From Oleomonas cavernae (GTDB lineage Bacteria; Pseudomonadota; Alphaproteobacteria; Zavarziniales; Zavarziniaceae), in NCBI RefSeq assembly GCF_003590945.1, contig NZ_QYUK01000011.1:3876909-3940908 (forward strand): DNA of 64,000 nt. Direction: 5' to 3'. The notes beneath the pieces were generated by a model, which ran no database searches, was not told the origin of the DNA, and was given only the letters and a program-made list of their open reading frames with translations. Every line of letters starts with the position of its first letter. Within the stretch, counting starts at the first letter, position 1. This document shows positions 1 through 9,409 of this stretch, piece after piece. Made by a program: the position numbers and the translations under genes.

Positions 1-153
1 ATGTGCCGCTCGACCTGGTAGCGGCGCCGAAGCCCGGCGATCCATTCGGCGGATGGCAGGTTCTTGTTTGCCGGGACACCCGCGCCCGCCATCCCAGGAA
101 GCCGCTGCATGTAATGCATACTGTTTCCCCCACCCTATTTTTGCCCCGTCCCT

Positions 154-1712
154 TCAGGCGACCGAGCGTTGCTGCCCGCCCCAATAGCGGGCGCGCAGGT
201 CCTTCTTGGAGACCTTGCCGGTGCCGGTCATCGGCAGGACGTCGACCAGATCGAAGCTCTTGGGCACCTTGTAGGCGGCCAGCCGTTCACGGCAGTAGGC
301 CGACAGCTCGGCCAGCGCGATTTCTTCGCCCGCCTTGGGAACGATCACCGCCTTCACCGCCTCGCCCCAGCGCTCGTCGGGCACGCCGATCACCGCCACC
401 GCCAAGACCGCCGGATGGGTGGACAGGACGTGCTCGATCTCGGCCGAATAGACATTCTCGCCGCCGGTCACGATCATGTCCTTGGCCCGGTCGACGATGT
501 AGTAGAGGCCTTCGGCATCGCGCAGGGCGACGTCGCCGGTGCGGTACCAGCCGTCCTGGAAGGCGGCCGCCGTGGCATCCGGGTTGTTCCAATAGCCCTG
601 GGCGATGGCCGGCGAGCGCACCAGCAATTCGCCGGGCTGGCCGTCGGGCACCTCGTTGCCCTTGTCGTCGACGATGCGCAGGGCAATGAGGGGCAGCGGG
701 CGGCCGCAGGACTTGAGCTTGCCCTCGTTCGACAGGTCGTGCTCCTCGGGCCGCAGCAGCGAGATCGCCCCGGCGGACTCGGTCGCGCCGTAGAACTGCA
801 TGAACTGGCAGGGCATCGCCGCGATCGCACGCTTGATCAGGCCCAGTGAAATGGGCGAGCCGGCATACATGGTCAGGCGCAGCGAGCCGAAATCGGTGGT
901 CGCGGCATCGGGATGGTCCAGCAGCATCTGGATCATGGTGGGGGTCAGCACCAGCAGGGTCGGGCGATCCTGGGTGATCGCCGCCAGGGCCCCCGCCGGA
1001 TCGAAGCGCCGCTGCACGCTGAGCGACAGGCCGTTGTAGAGGCACTGGATCGACAGGCCGATGCCCAGCAGGTGGAAATTGGGCAGGATGAACAGGAAAC
1101 TGTCGCCCGGGTGCCATTGATAGGCGGCTTCCAGATGTTCGCACAGCCGAATGCGATTGAAGCAGCCATGGGTCAGCAGCACGCCCTTGGGCCGACCGGT
1201 GGTGCCGGAGGTATAGAGCTGGATGGCGGCATCGTCCTCGCTGATCCAGACCTCGGGGGCCTGCGTGCCCTGATCCGCCGCCGCGGCGACCAGGGTCGCC
1301 TGCTCGTCGATCACGATCCGCGCCAGATTCGTGCCGCTGCGGCTCTCGGCCCCTTGCAGCATGTCCTGGTGGTCGCGCTCGACGATCACGATGGTGGCGC
1401 CGCAATCGACCAGCACGTCGCCCAGTTCGGGCTCGGACAGGCGCCAATTCAGGGGCACGAAGCAGGCGCCCGCCTTGGCCACGCCGAACATGGCCAAGAA
1501 GAAATCGGCGGAATTCTTGCCCAGGAAGGCGACGCGGTCGCGCGGGGCCACGCCCGCGCCGATCAGCAGGCGGGCGACCTGGTTGGCCTGGCCCTCCAGC
1601 GTCGCCCAGTCGGTGGTGCTGCCCTCGAAGCTGAGGGCCAGGCCACCCGGGTGTGCCGGGCATGAAAGGCGGTGAGATCGCCCAGGGTGCGGATTTCAGG
1701 ATAGACCCACAT
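154..1712 (-). CDS. Acyl-CoA synthetase (AMP-forming), frame-interrupted
   Basis: ANL-superfamily ligase that would activate a carboxylic acid with ATP and join it to CoA. About 519 residues once one base is restored. Visible motifs: the phosphate-binding loop YTSGTTGRPKG, the adenylate motif FYGATESAG, the YRTGDV motif, and the C-terminal lysine region PMTGTGKVSKK. The start MWVYPEIRTLG is at 1712. Near 1649-1651 the frame changes: adding one G (plus strand) to the GGG run restores a continuous N-terminal domain. It lies 25 bp after the enoyl-CoA hydratase gene and is the last gene of a three-gene operon. The substrate cannot be read from sequence; medium- or long-chain or terpenoid acids are possible. 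Confidence 0.85.
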
Positions 1713-1737
1713 CGGTTGTCTCCAGGTGGGGCGCGGC

Positions 1738-2526
1738 CTAGCGACCGGAAAAGACGGCTGGGCGCTTGTCGCGGAAGGCGAGCAGCGCGCCGCGGGCGTC
1801 CTGGGTCGCGGCGGTGCGGGCAATGGCCATGGCTTCGAGCGCCAGTTGGGTCTCGATCGGCTCGTGGTCGACGCTCTGGAACAGGCGCTTGATCTCGCCG
1901 TAGCTGCGCGTCGGCCCGGCGGCCAGGCGCGCGGCGATCGCGCCGGCATGGTCGATCAGGGCGTCGGGCTCGACCACCACGTCGACCAATCCGGCAGCCA
2001 AGGCAGCCTCGTGGTTCAGCACCTCGCCCAGCAGCAGGTAGCGGCGCGCCCGGGCATAGCCCATGCGGCGCGACAGCATCACCGTGGCCCCGCCGTCGCA
2101 GGCAAAGCCGATGCCGGTATAGGCCGAGACGAAGCGTGCGCCGGGCGAGGCCACCACGATGTCGGCGCCGGCGACGAAGGCCGCCATGCCGCCGGCACAG
2201 ACGCCATGCACCGCGGCGACGATCGGCGCATCGATCCGCTGCAGCCTGGCCACCGCGTCATGCAGGTCGGTGGCCCAGCCCTTGATCGTCCGGGGCAGCG
2301 CGTCGAGATCGCGGGTGAAGGCCGCGATATCGCCGCCGACGCTGAAGGTCTTGCCCTCGGCCTTGATCAGCACGGCGCGGACATCGGCACGCTCGGACAG
2401 TTCGACCGAGACGTCCCGGATCTCGGCACAGAAGATGCCGTCGATCGGGTTGCCGCGCGCCGCTTCGGTGAAGGTCAGGTCGGCGAGGCCGTCCCGCACA
2501 TCGAGGCGCATGGACCTAAGATTCAT
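1738..2526 (-). CDS. Enoyl-CoA hydratase/isomerase family protein
   Basis: Crotonase-fold protein of 262 residues. Family features are the oxyanion-hole segments GKTFSVGGDIAAF and HGVCAGGMAAFVAGADIV. The usual second catalytic glutamate region reads GIGFACDGGATVML, so the exact reaction (hydration, isomerisation or other) is uncertain. A start at 2526 (MNLRSM) follows the upstream SDR stop by 11 bp; an in-frame ATG at 2511 is also possible. It sits between an SDR reductase and an acyl-CoA synthetase in one operon, which suggests degradation of an acyl-CoA by a beta-oxidation-like route. Confidence 0.85.
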   Translation of the reverse strand: MNLRSMRLDVRDGLADLTFTEAARGNPIDGIFCAEIRDVSVELSERADVRAVLIKAEGKTFSVGGDIAAFTRDLDALPRTIKGWATDLHDAVARLQRIDAPIVAAVHGVCAGGMAAFVAGADIVVASPGARFVSAYTGIGFACDGGATVMLSRRMGYARARRYLLLGEVLNHEAALAAGLVDVVVEPDALIDHAGAIAARLAAGPTRSYGEIKRLFQSVDHEPIETQLALEAMAIARTAATQDARGALLAFRDKRPAVFSGR

Positions 2527-2537
2527 GTTCGTGCTCC

Positions 2538-3452
2538 TCAGCCCACTGTCCGTTGCTGCTTGTCGCGGTCCGATGCCGCCTTGATCCTCTCCCGCGCCGC
2601 CGCCCACTGCTCGTCGGTCAGGTCGGACAGGCCGGCGAAGGTGCTGGGGGCCGCCAGGTGATGCGCGCCGTCGATGGCGATGGTCTGGCCGGTCAGGTAT
2701 TCGCAGCCGTCCGACATCAGGAAGATCATCAGGTTCTGCAACTCGTGCATCTTGCCGAAACGGCGCATCGGCACCTGATCGGCCTGGGTCGCGCCGGCCG
2801 AGGTCTCGGGGATCGGGTTCAGCTTCTCCCACGCCCCTTCCGTGGGGAACGGCCCCGGCGCCACGGCGTTCAGCCGGATGCCGTAAGGCCCCCATTCCAC
2901 CGCCAGGGACATGGTCATGGCATGGATCGCCGTCTTGGCCATGGCCGCCGGCACCACGAAGGGCGAGCCGGTCCAGACCCAGGTCACCAGGTTGCTGACC
3001 ACGGAGCCGGTCACGCCATCGGCGATCCAGCGCTTGCCCGCCGCCAGGGTGACATAGAAGCTGCCGTCCATCACGGTCGAGCGGACAGCCTCATAGCCCC
3101 GCGGCGACAGCGACTTGGTGGGGGCGACGAAATTCGCGGCGGCATTGTTGACGAGGCCGGTCAGCGGCCCCTCGGCCCAGATCGCCGCGAACATCTCGTC
3201 GATCGACTGGGGGTTGCGCAGATCGCAGGCGAGCGCCACCACCCGGCCACCGGTCTCCTGCGACAGCCGCGCCGCCGTCTCGCTCAACAGGCCCTGGCGC
3301 CGGCCGCAGATATAGACCGTCGCCCCGTGCTGGGCAAAACCCCGGGCAATCTCCGCCCCCAGCCCGCTGCCGCCGCCGGTGACGAGAATCCGCTTGGCCG
3401 CCAGGGCATCCGCCCGGAAGGGTCCGGCGGTCACGACGCGATCCCCAGACAC
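2538..3452 (-). CDS. SDR family oxidoreductase, 2,4-dienoyl-CoA reductase-like
   Basis: Short-chain dehydrogenase of 304 residues. The NAD(P)-binding motif TGGGSGLG lies at about residues 26-33, and VNNAA follows near residue 105. The segment TGSPFVVPAAMAK followed by SLAVEWGPYGIRLNAVAPGP matches the dienoyl-CoA reductase branch rather than classical YxxxK enzymes. The position that is a catalytic tyrosine in mitochondrial DECR1 appears to be tryptophan here (LVTWVWTGSPF), an alignment made by eye. First gene of the operon with the hydratase and acyl-CoA synthetase; a promoter-like sequence lies about 115 bp upstream. Likely an auxiliary reductase for unsaturated acyl-CoA. Confidence 0.8.
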   Translation of the reverse strand: MSGDRVVTAGPFRADALAAKRILVTGGGSGLGAEIARGFAQHGATVYICGRRQGLLSETAARLSQETGGRVVALACDLRNPQSIDEMFAAIWAEGPLTGLVNNAAANFVAPTKSLSPRGYEAVRSTVMDGSFYVTLAAGKRWIADGVTGSVVSNLVTWVWTGSPFVVPAAMAKTAIHAMTMSLAVEWGPYGIRLNAVAPGPFPTEGAWEKLNPIPETSAGATQADQVPMRRFGKMHELQNLMIFLMSDGCEYLTGQTIAIDGAHHLAAPSTFAGLSDLTDEQWAAARERIKAASDRDKQQRTVG

Positions 3453-3568
3453 CCGCCCGGGCGGCGGATGGCGGACATGGAATGGCGGCCCTTGAACAGC
3501 TTCACTTCCCTGGTTTCCCCTAGCGATGTCCCTGCCTTGGCATTTAGGACATATATTTATTGTGCGCT

Positions 3569-3596
3569 AGTGTACTGTTTGGGGAAGTCCTGTCAA
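3569..3596 (-). promoter_or_regulatory. Candidate sigma-70-type promoter for the acyl-CoA operon
   Basis: On the minus strand a perfect TTGACA (3596-3591) is followed after 16 bp by TACACT (3574-3569). The surrounding stretch is AT-rich compared with the flanking genes. It points into the SDR-hydratase-ligase operon that starts at 3452. Predicted by eye only. Confidence 0.45.
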
Positions 3597-3649
3597 CCCG
3601 CGGCGTCGAGGGATACCGGCGACGCTGCTCGACGGATCGCAGACCGGGT

Positions 3650-6003
3650 TCAGTGAACGACGGCGCGTACCAGGTCTTCGCTCGACTGGTTGAGCTGGCC
3701 GAAGGTCTCGGCGAAATCCGCGGCCGAACAGGCGGCGGCGAAATGGAAGCCCTGGACGCTGAACAGCGCCGGCGGCACGGGCGCGCCGAACAGGTCGCCG
3801 TGGGCGACGTCGCAGCAGTGCTCGCGCAGGAAGGCCAGTTGCCCGGTGGTCTCGACGCCTTCGGCGACGACCTTCACCTTCAGGCTGCGGGCCAGGGCGA
3901 TGATGGCCTGCGCCACCGCGGCATCATTGGCGCTTTCGGTGACATTGGCGATGAAGCTGCGGTCGATCTTCAAGGTGTCGATCTGGAAGCGCGTGATGTA
4001 GGACAGGCTGGAAAAACCGGTGCCGAAATCGTCGATGGCGATGCTGACGCCCAGCGCGCGAATCTGCGCCAGCCGCTCGAGCGCCAGCGCCGTGTTCTCC
4101 ATCAACACGCCTTCCGTGATCTCCACCTCCAGGTGCTCGGGCGCCAGCCCGCTGTCCGCCAGCGCCGCCGCGATGACATCGACCAGGTCGTTTTGCAGGA
4201 ACTGGCGCGGCGAGACGTTGACCGACACCCGCAAGGGCTGGCCCAGCCGCACCTGCAGCAGGCGCGCTTCGCGGCAGGCCGTCCGGATCACCCAGGCACC
4301 GATCACCTGGATCAGGCCGCATTCCTCGGCGATCGGGATTATCTTTGCGGGCGAGACCGCGCCGTGGACGGCATTGGTCCAGCGCAGCAGGGCTTCCATG
4401 CCGATGATGCGGCCCGTCTCCAGGCTGACCTTCGGCTGGTAGTGCAACTGAAGCTCCTGGCACTCGAGCGCCCGGCGCAAATCGCTCTCCAGCTCCATCT
4501 TGTACGAGGCCGCGCGTTGCATCTCGCGCGTGAACAGCATGTAGCCGCTGCGCCCGTTCGCCTTGGCCCAGTACATCGCGGTGTCGGCGTGCTTGATCAG
4601 CTCGTCCACCGTGTCGCCGTCGGTCGGATAGACCGAGATGCCGATGCTGGGCGTCACCTGCAGCACATGGCTGCCGACCACGGCCGGCGCGGCGATCCGT
4701 TCCAGCAGCGTCTTGGCGACATGCACGATGCTGGCAACCTCGCGCACATCGGGGACCAGAACGACGAACTCGTCGCCGCCCAGCCGCGCCACCGTGTCGC
4801 TGGCGCGCACACAGCCGATCAGGCGGTCGGCCACGATGCGCAGCAGCTTGTCGCCGACATGGTGGCCGATCGAGTCGTTGACGCGCTTGAAATGATCGAG
4901 GTCGATCATCAGGACGCCCACCTTGCTGCGCTCGCGGCGGCCCCGCGCCATCGCCATTTGCAGGCGATCGCCCAGCAGGCTGCGCATCGGCAGGCCGGTC
5001 AGGAAATCGTGGTGGGCGATGTGCTGGGCATATTCCTCGCGGCGCTTACGTTCGCTGATGTCGTAGGCGATGCTGATGTAGCCGACGATGCCCTGATCGG
5101 CGTCGCGCATGGCCGTGACGGCCAACTGCACGGGAACCCTGGAGCCGTCCTTGCGCACGAAGGTCCATTCGCCGTCGTCGGTGAAGCCCCGCCGCGCGTT
5201 GAAGGTGAAGGTTTCCAGGCCCGGCTCGACGGGCCGGCCGCTCATCTTGCTCAAGTCGGTTGCCCGGACCTGCACCTCGTCGGGATCGTAGACCTGTGCC
5301 ATCGGCCCGCCCATGAGGTCGCCGCGGGGTACAACGTCAGGCGTTCCGCCGCGGGATTGACGCTGTCCACGATCCCCGCCGCATCGGTCGTGATGATGGC
5401 GAAGGGGGCGGCTTCGATCATCGAGTGCAGCCGGCGGTGCGCTTCGGCGATATCCTGCCGGGCCCGCTTCTGGGCGGTCATGTCCGTGACCAGCGCGACG
5501 AAGCGCGCATCGCCCCGGCCCGGCGCCACGTTGAGGGCCAGCATCATGGGAAATTCCTGGCCGTTGCGGCGCCAGCCGACGACCTCGCGGCGCAGGCCGA
5601 TGAGCGCGGGATCCCGTTGCGCGGCGAACCGCCTCACATGGCGGTCGTGGACGGGGCGAAAGCGCTCGGGCATCAGCATGGTGACATTGCGGCCCAGAAC
5701 CTCGTCGGCGGCAAAACCGAACATCTGTTCCGCGGCCGGGTTCATGGTCTCGACGATGCCCTTCGCGTCGATGCTGACGATGCCGTCGGCGACGCTCGCG
5801 ACCAGGGTGCGATACCATTCCTCGGACGCCCGCAGCTTGCGCTCGGCCGCGCGCCGGTTCCCGGCCGACAGCAAGACCCGCGCGGCGGCGAGAAGCCGCT
5901 TCGCCGCCCGCATCCATGCCGGCCCTGCCGCAGCCGGCGCGATCGCGTCGCGCCCTGCGTCATTTGTCGGCGAGCCCTGGCGCGTGTCGGTCTGGTCTTG
6001 CAC
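3650..6003 (-). CDS. PAS-GGDEF-EAL cyclic-di-GMP signalling protein, frame-interrupted
   Basis: Putative bifunctional diguanylate cyclase/phosphodiesterase of about 784 residues. Two or three N-terminal PAS domains come first (NPAAEQMFGF and a second copy NPAAERLTLY). The cyclase domain has intact RLGGDEFVVL, with an RASD inhibitory site five residues before GGDEF. The EAL domain has MEALLRW, DDFGTGFSSLSY, KIDRSFI and VVAEGVET, so both catalytic motifs look intact. No membrane segment is seen, so it is probably cytosolic. The start is GTG at 6003. The frame breaks at the GGGG run 5326-5329; one extra G rejoins LTLYP to RGDLMGGP. Confidence 0.87.
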
Positions 6004-6072
6004 CCTGAAAGCACCCTGGTGAGACGGTGGACAACAACTTTATTGTCGTTAGGTGCTTTTACACTGGCTCTA

Positions 6073-6089
6073 GTTAACCCCCCGTTAAC
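6073..6089. repeat. Short perfect inverted repeat in intergenic region
   Basis: GTTAAC, five C bases, then GTTAAC again. It lies in an AT-rich 150-bp gap between the end of the ABC ATPase gene and the start of the c-di-GMP gene, both on minus. It may be an operator for the c-di-GMP gene. No further support is visible. Confidence 0.3.
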
Positions 6090-6156
6090 AATTCAAGGTG
6101 AAAAAAGTGCTAACATTGTCAATAGTGTCCGAATTCGCCGCCGCCATGGCGCCGCA

Positions 6157-6960
6157 TCAGGCCGCGATGGCGTCGGCCGGCGTCTTGGCCCCGGTCATGA
6201 AGGCCACGGCATCGGACATCGAATAGGCCTTGGGATCGATGACGGTGAGGCGCCGGCCCAGCCGGTGGATGTGGATCCGGTCGGCGATCTCGAAGACATG
6301 GGGCATGTTGTGGCTGATCAGGACGATGGCCAGGCCACGCCGGCGCACGTCGAGGATCAGCTCCAGCACCCGGCGCGATTCCTTGACGCCCAGCGCCGCC
6401 GTCGGCTCGTCCATGATCACCACGCGCGAGCCGAACGCCGCCGCGCGGGCCACGGCGACACCCTGGCGCTGCCCGCCCGAGAGGGTTTCGACGCACTGGT
6501 TGATGCTCTGCACCGTCATCAGGCCCAGTTCGGTCAGCTTCTCGCGCGCGATGCGCTGCATCGCCCGGCGGTCCAGCATGCGGAACATCGAGCCGAGCAC
6601 GCCCGGGCGGCGGATTTCCCGGCCCAGGAACATGTTGTCGGCAATCGACAGGCTGGGGGCCAGGGCCAGCGACTGGTAGACGGTCTCGATCCCCGCCGCC
6701 TGGGCGTCCAGCGGCGTGCGGAAGCAGACCGGCTGGCCTTCCAGGCGGATCTCGCCTTCGTCCGGCACCAGGGCGCCCGAGAGGGCGCGGATCAGCGACG
6801 ACTTGCCGGCGCCGTTGTCGCCGATCACGGCCAGGATCTCGCCGGGAAAGAGCTCGAAATCGGCCCCGTCGAGGGCGGTGACGCGGCCGTAGCGTTTGAC
6901 CAGGCCGCGCGCTTCCAGAACCGGCACCTTGGGCTGGCTGTTCTTCAGGTCGAGGGTCAT
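6157..6960 (-). CDS. frcA: Sugar ABC transporter ATP-binding protein, FrcA-like
   Basis: Single-domain ABC ATPase of 267 residues that would power hexose import. Walker A is GDNGAGKSS, the signature is LSGGQRQ, Walker B is VVIMDEP and the H-loop is ISHN. The single nucleotide-binding domain, rather than the tandem one of RbsA/XylG, and the segments ARGLVKRYGRVTALD and FMTGAK strongly resemble rhizobial fructose importer FrcA as I remember it. It overlaps the permease gene by 4 bp and is the last gene of frcBCA. The start MTLDLKN at 6960 is preferred over much longer upstream reading frames. Confidence 0.85.
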   Translation of the reverse strand: MTLDLKNSQPKVPVLEARGLVKRYGRVTALDGADFELFPGEILAVIGDNGAGKSSLIRALSGALVPDEGEIRLEGQPVCFRTPLDAQAAGIETVYQSLALAPSLSIADNMFLGREIRRPGVLGSMFRMLDRRAMQRIAREKLTELGLMTVQSINQCVETLSGGQRQGVAVARAAAFGSRVVIMDEPTAALGVKESRRVLELILDVRRRGLAIVLISHNMPHVFEIADRIHIHRLGRRLTVIDPKAYSMSDAVAFMTGAKTPADAIAA

Positions 6961-8042
6961 GCCGACACCTTTCGGATCCACTGGTCGAGGGCGACTGCGA
7001 CGATGATCAGGCAGCCGACGGTGAACTCCTGCCACAGGGCTTCGACGCCGGAGAGGGCGAGGCCGTTGCGGAACACCCCGACGATGAGGGCGCCGAACAG
7101 CGTGCCGATGATCGAGCCGCGCCCGCCGAACAGGCTGGCGCCGCCGATGACGACCGCCACGACACTGTCGAGGTTGGCGGTCTGCCCGGCCTGCGGGCTG
7201 ATCGAGCCGATGCGGCCGATCAGGGTCCAGGCCCCCAGGGCGCAGATGACCCCCGCCGCGACATAGACCAAGAACAGGACACGGCCGGTGCGGATGCCGG
7301 CCAGCCGGGCCGCGTCGGGGTCGTCGCCGACGGCATAGAGATGGCGCCCGAAGGCCGTGCGGTTCAGCACGAACCAGACCGCCGCCACCAGCACCAGCAT
7401 GAAGAACGAGCCGGCGGTCAGGCGGGCGCCGAAGGCGTCGACCGAAGTGCCCAGCCATTGCAGGAACGGCGCCTCCTTGCCGACATCCTGCGAGCGGATG
7501 GTTTCGGAGGCGGAGTACCACAGATTGAGGGCGAAGAAGATCGACCAGGTGCCCAGGGTTACAATGAAGGGCGGCAGTTTCAGCCGGGTCACCAGGGCGC
7601 CGTTCAGGGCGCCGCAGGCACCGCCCACAGCCACCCCGGCGGCGAAGGCGAGCGGTGCCGGCACCCCGGCCATGACCGCCAGCTTGCCCATCACCACCGA
7701 GCACAGCACCATGATCGCGCCGACCGACAGGTCGATGCCCGCGGTGATCACGATCAGGGTCTGCGCCACCCCGATGACGCAGATGATCGTCACCTGTTGC
7801 AGGACCAGGGACAGGTTGAAGGCGGACAGGAAGCGCCCGCCGGCGATCAGGCTGAAGGCGAGGATGCCCAGCAGCAGGACGATGGCGGGCACCGCCGTCG
7901 GGTTGGCATGCAGGAAGTGCTGGAGCCTTTGCAACGGGGTTTTCGCCCGGACGTCGAAATCGGCGACGCTGGTGTCCCGCTTTTCCAGCACGGCCTCGAA
8001 GGCCTGCATGCCGGGACGGTCGCCGCTGCCTATGTCCGCCAT
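6957..8042 (-). CDS. frcC: Sugar ABC transporter permease, FrcC-like
   Basis: Inner-membrane permease of the BPD_transp_2 (RbsC-like) family, 361 residues with about 8-10 hydrophobic segments. The family-typical segment TAGIDLSVGAIMVL is followed by LNGALVTRLKLPPFIVTLGT, and GGASLFGGRGSIIGT lies in the C-terminal half. The start MADIGSG at 8042 has a strong AAGGAAGGA ribosome binding site; a 39-residue extension to 8159 is possible but looks non-coding. Partner of the adjoining ATPase and binding protein. Confidence 0.85.
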   Translation of the reverse strand: MADIGSGDRPGMQAFEAVLEKRDTSVADFDVRAKTPLQRLQHFLHANPTAVPAIVLLLGILAFSLIAGGRFLSAFNLSLVLQQVTIICVIGVAQTLIVITAGIDLSVGAIMVLCSVVMGKLAVMAGVPAPLAFAAGVAVGGACGALNGALVTRLKLPPFIVTLGTWSIFFALNLWYSASETIRSQDVGKEAPFLQWLGTSVDAFGARLTAGSFFMLVLVAAVWFVLNRTAFGRHLYAVGDDPDAARLAGIRTGRVLFLVYVAAGVICALGAWTLIGRIGSISPQAGQTANLDSVVAVVIGGASLFGGRGSIIGTLFGALIVGVFRNGLALSGVEALWQEFTVGCLIIVAVALDQWIRKVSA

Positions 8043-8165
8043 CTTGTCATCCTTCCTTGAGGGGGTTGGCCCTGGCGCCACCGCGCGCAGGCTTCCCCTT
8101 CTTTGGCTTCTCCCGCTCGCTCGCCGCCGCGGGTTGCCTGCTGAAATACTGTCCGTCATCGGCGG

Positions 8166-9191
8166 TCAGCCCCAGCACTTCTTCAAGGCTGCGGCGGCGT
8201 CGATCGAGGGAACGCCGGGAACCGGCTTGTCGGTGACCAGCTCGACCCCGGTATTGACGAAATCGAGCCCCTGGGAGGCCTGGGGCTTGACCCCTTCGTC
8301 GGCAAATTTCTTTACCGCCTCGACCCCCTTCGCCGCCATCAGCAGGGGAAACTGCATCGAGGTGGCGCCGATGACGCCGTCCTGGACATTGCGCACGCCG
8401 GGGCAGCCGCCGTCGACCGAGACGATCAGGACGTCCTTCTCGCGCCCGACCGAGCGCAGCGCTTCATAGGCGCCGGCGGCGGCCGGCTCGTTGATGGTGT
8501 AGACCACCGAAATCTCGGGGTCGCGCTGGAGCAGGTTCTCCATGGCCTTGCGGCCGCCCTCGTCGTTGCCCAGCGTCACGTCGTGCCCGACGATCCGGGG
8601 ATCGCTCTCGTCCCCGATCCGGCCGGGATCGGCGAGATCGATGCCGAAGCCCTTCAGAAAGCCCTGGTCGCGCGCCACGTCGACCGAGATCTGGTTGGCA
8701 TTGAGATCGAGCAGGGCAATTTTCGCGCCGGCCGCCTTGTCGCCCAGGGCCTTTGCCGCCCATTGGCCGATCATCTCGCCGGCCAGGAAATTGTCGGTGG
8801 CGAAGGTCGCATCCGCCGCATCGGCGGGGTCCAGCGGCGTATCGAGGGCGATCACCAGGATGCCGGCGGCGCGCGCCTTCTCGATCGCCGGGACGATGGC
8901 GCGTGAATCGTTGGGGGTGATCAGGATGCCCTTGGCGCCCGCGGCGATCAGGTTTTCCACCGCCGCGACCTGGGATTCATTGTCGCCGTCCAGCTTGCCG
9001 GCGAAGGAGCGCAGCTCCATGCCCAGTTGCGACGCGGCGGCTTCGGCGCCTTCCCGCATCTTGACGAAGAACGGGTTGGTGTTGGTCTTCGTGATGATAC
9101 CCACGATCGGCTTGTCCGCCGCGAAAGCGCCGGGAATGCACAGGCCCAAAGTGAATACGGTTGTGGCGAGAAGCCGGAACGGCTGGCGCAT
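8166..9191 (-). CDS. frcB: Periplasmic sugar-binding protein of ABC transporter, FrcB-like
   Basis: Periplasmic-binding-protein family 4 solute receptor, 341 residues. It starts with a signal peptide ending in GAFA-AD (cleavage near residue 24), and mature [16 protein letters not shown] is typical of ribose/fructose-binding proteins. First gene of frcBCA, transcribed away from the ROK regulator gene. The ligand is inferred to be fructose or another hexose from the neighbouring kinase and pgi genes. Regulation is probably through the shared intergenic region by the ROK protein. Confidence 0.85.
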   Translation of the reverse strand: MRQPFRLLATTVFTLGLCIPGAFAADKPIVGIITKTNTNPFFVKMREGAEAAASQLGMELRSFAGKLDGDNESQVAAVENLIAAGAKGILITPNDSRAIVPAIEKARAAGILVIALDTPLDPADAADATFATDNFLAGEMIGQWAAKALGDKAAGAKIALLDLNANQISVDVARDQGFLKGFGIDLADPGRIGDESDPRIVGHDVTLGNDEGGRKAMENLLQRDPEISVVYTINEPAAAGAYEALRSVGREKDVLIVSVDGGCPGVRNVQDGVIGATSMQFPLLMAAKGVEAVKKFADEGVKPQASQGLDFVNTGVELVTDKPVPGVPSIDAAAALKKCWG

Positions 9192-9256
9192 GTTTCCCTC
9201 CCTGGGACGACGCTGATCTTCGCGGCGGAACCGCGGATGCTTGTTTTGGCCCGTTC

Positions 9257-9340
9257 ATCAAATCCCAGGGGTATGGCGCTGTCAATAGATAAATCATTCC
9301 GAATTATTAATTGACAGGGCGCCGCGGCCGGCCTCATTGT
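9257..9340. promoter_or_regulatory. Back-to-back promoters between frcB and the ROK regulator
   Basis: A perfect inverted repeat TGTCAAT (9280-9286) / ATTGACA (9310-9316) places two outward-facing TTGACA boxes. On minus, TTGACA (9285-9280) is followed after 17 bp by TTTGAT (9262-9257), directed at frcB. On plus, TTGACA (9311-9316) is followed after 18 bp by CATTGT (9335-9340), directed at the ROK gene. The 23-bp AT-rich centre between the boxes is a natural operator position for the ROK repressor. Confidence 0.5.
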
Positions 9341-9409
9341 CTGATCGTGAAGGGGCGCTGCCGGGTTCGTGGCGGCGCCCGATAAACCAAGAATGTCGAG
9401 GAACCAGGG

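Noticed and set aside
1-153. Gene fragment at the left window edge
   Set aside because: Short frames only, with no motif or ribosome binding site; nothing supportable.
1649-1712. Acyl-CoA synthetase as a decayed pseudogene
   Set aside because: Only one base change in a G run is needed, all motifs are intact, and many other genes here show the same type of break.
3560-6022. 820-residue frame on plus opposite the c-di-GMP gene
   Set aside because: Low-complexity composition with no domain; the minus strand has clear GGDEF and EAL motifs.
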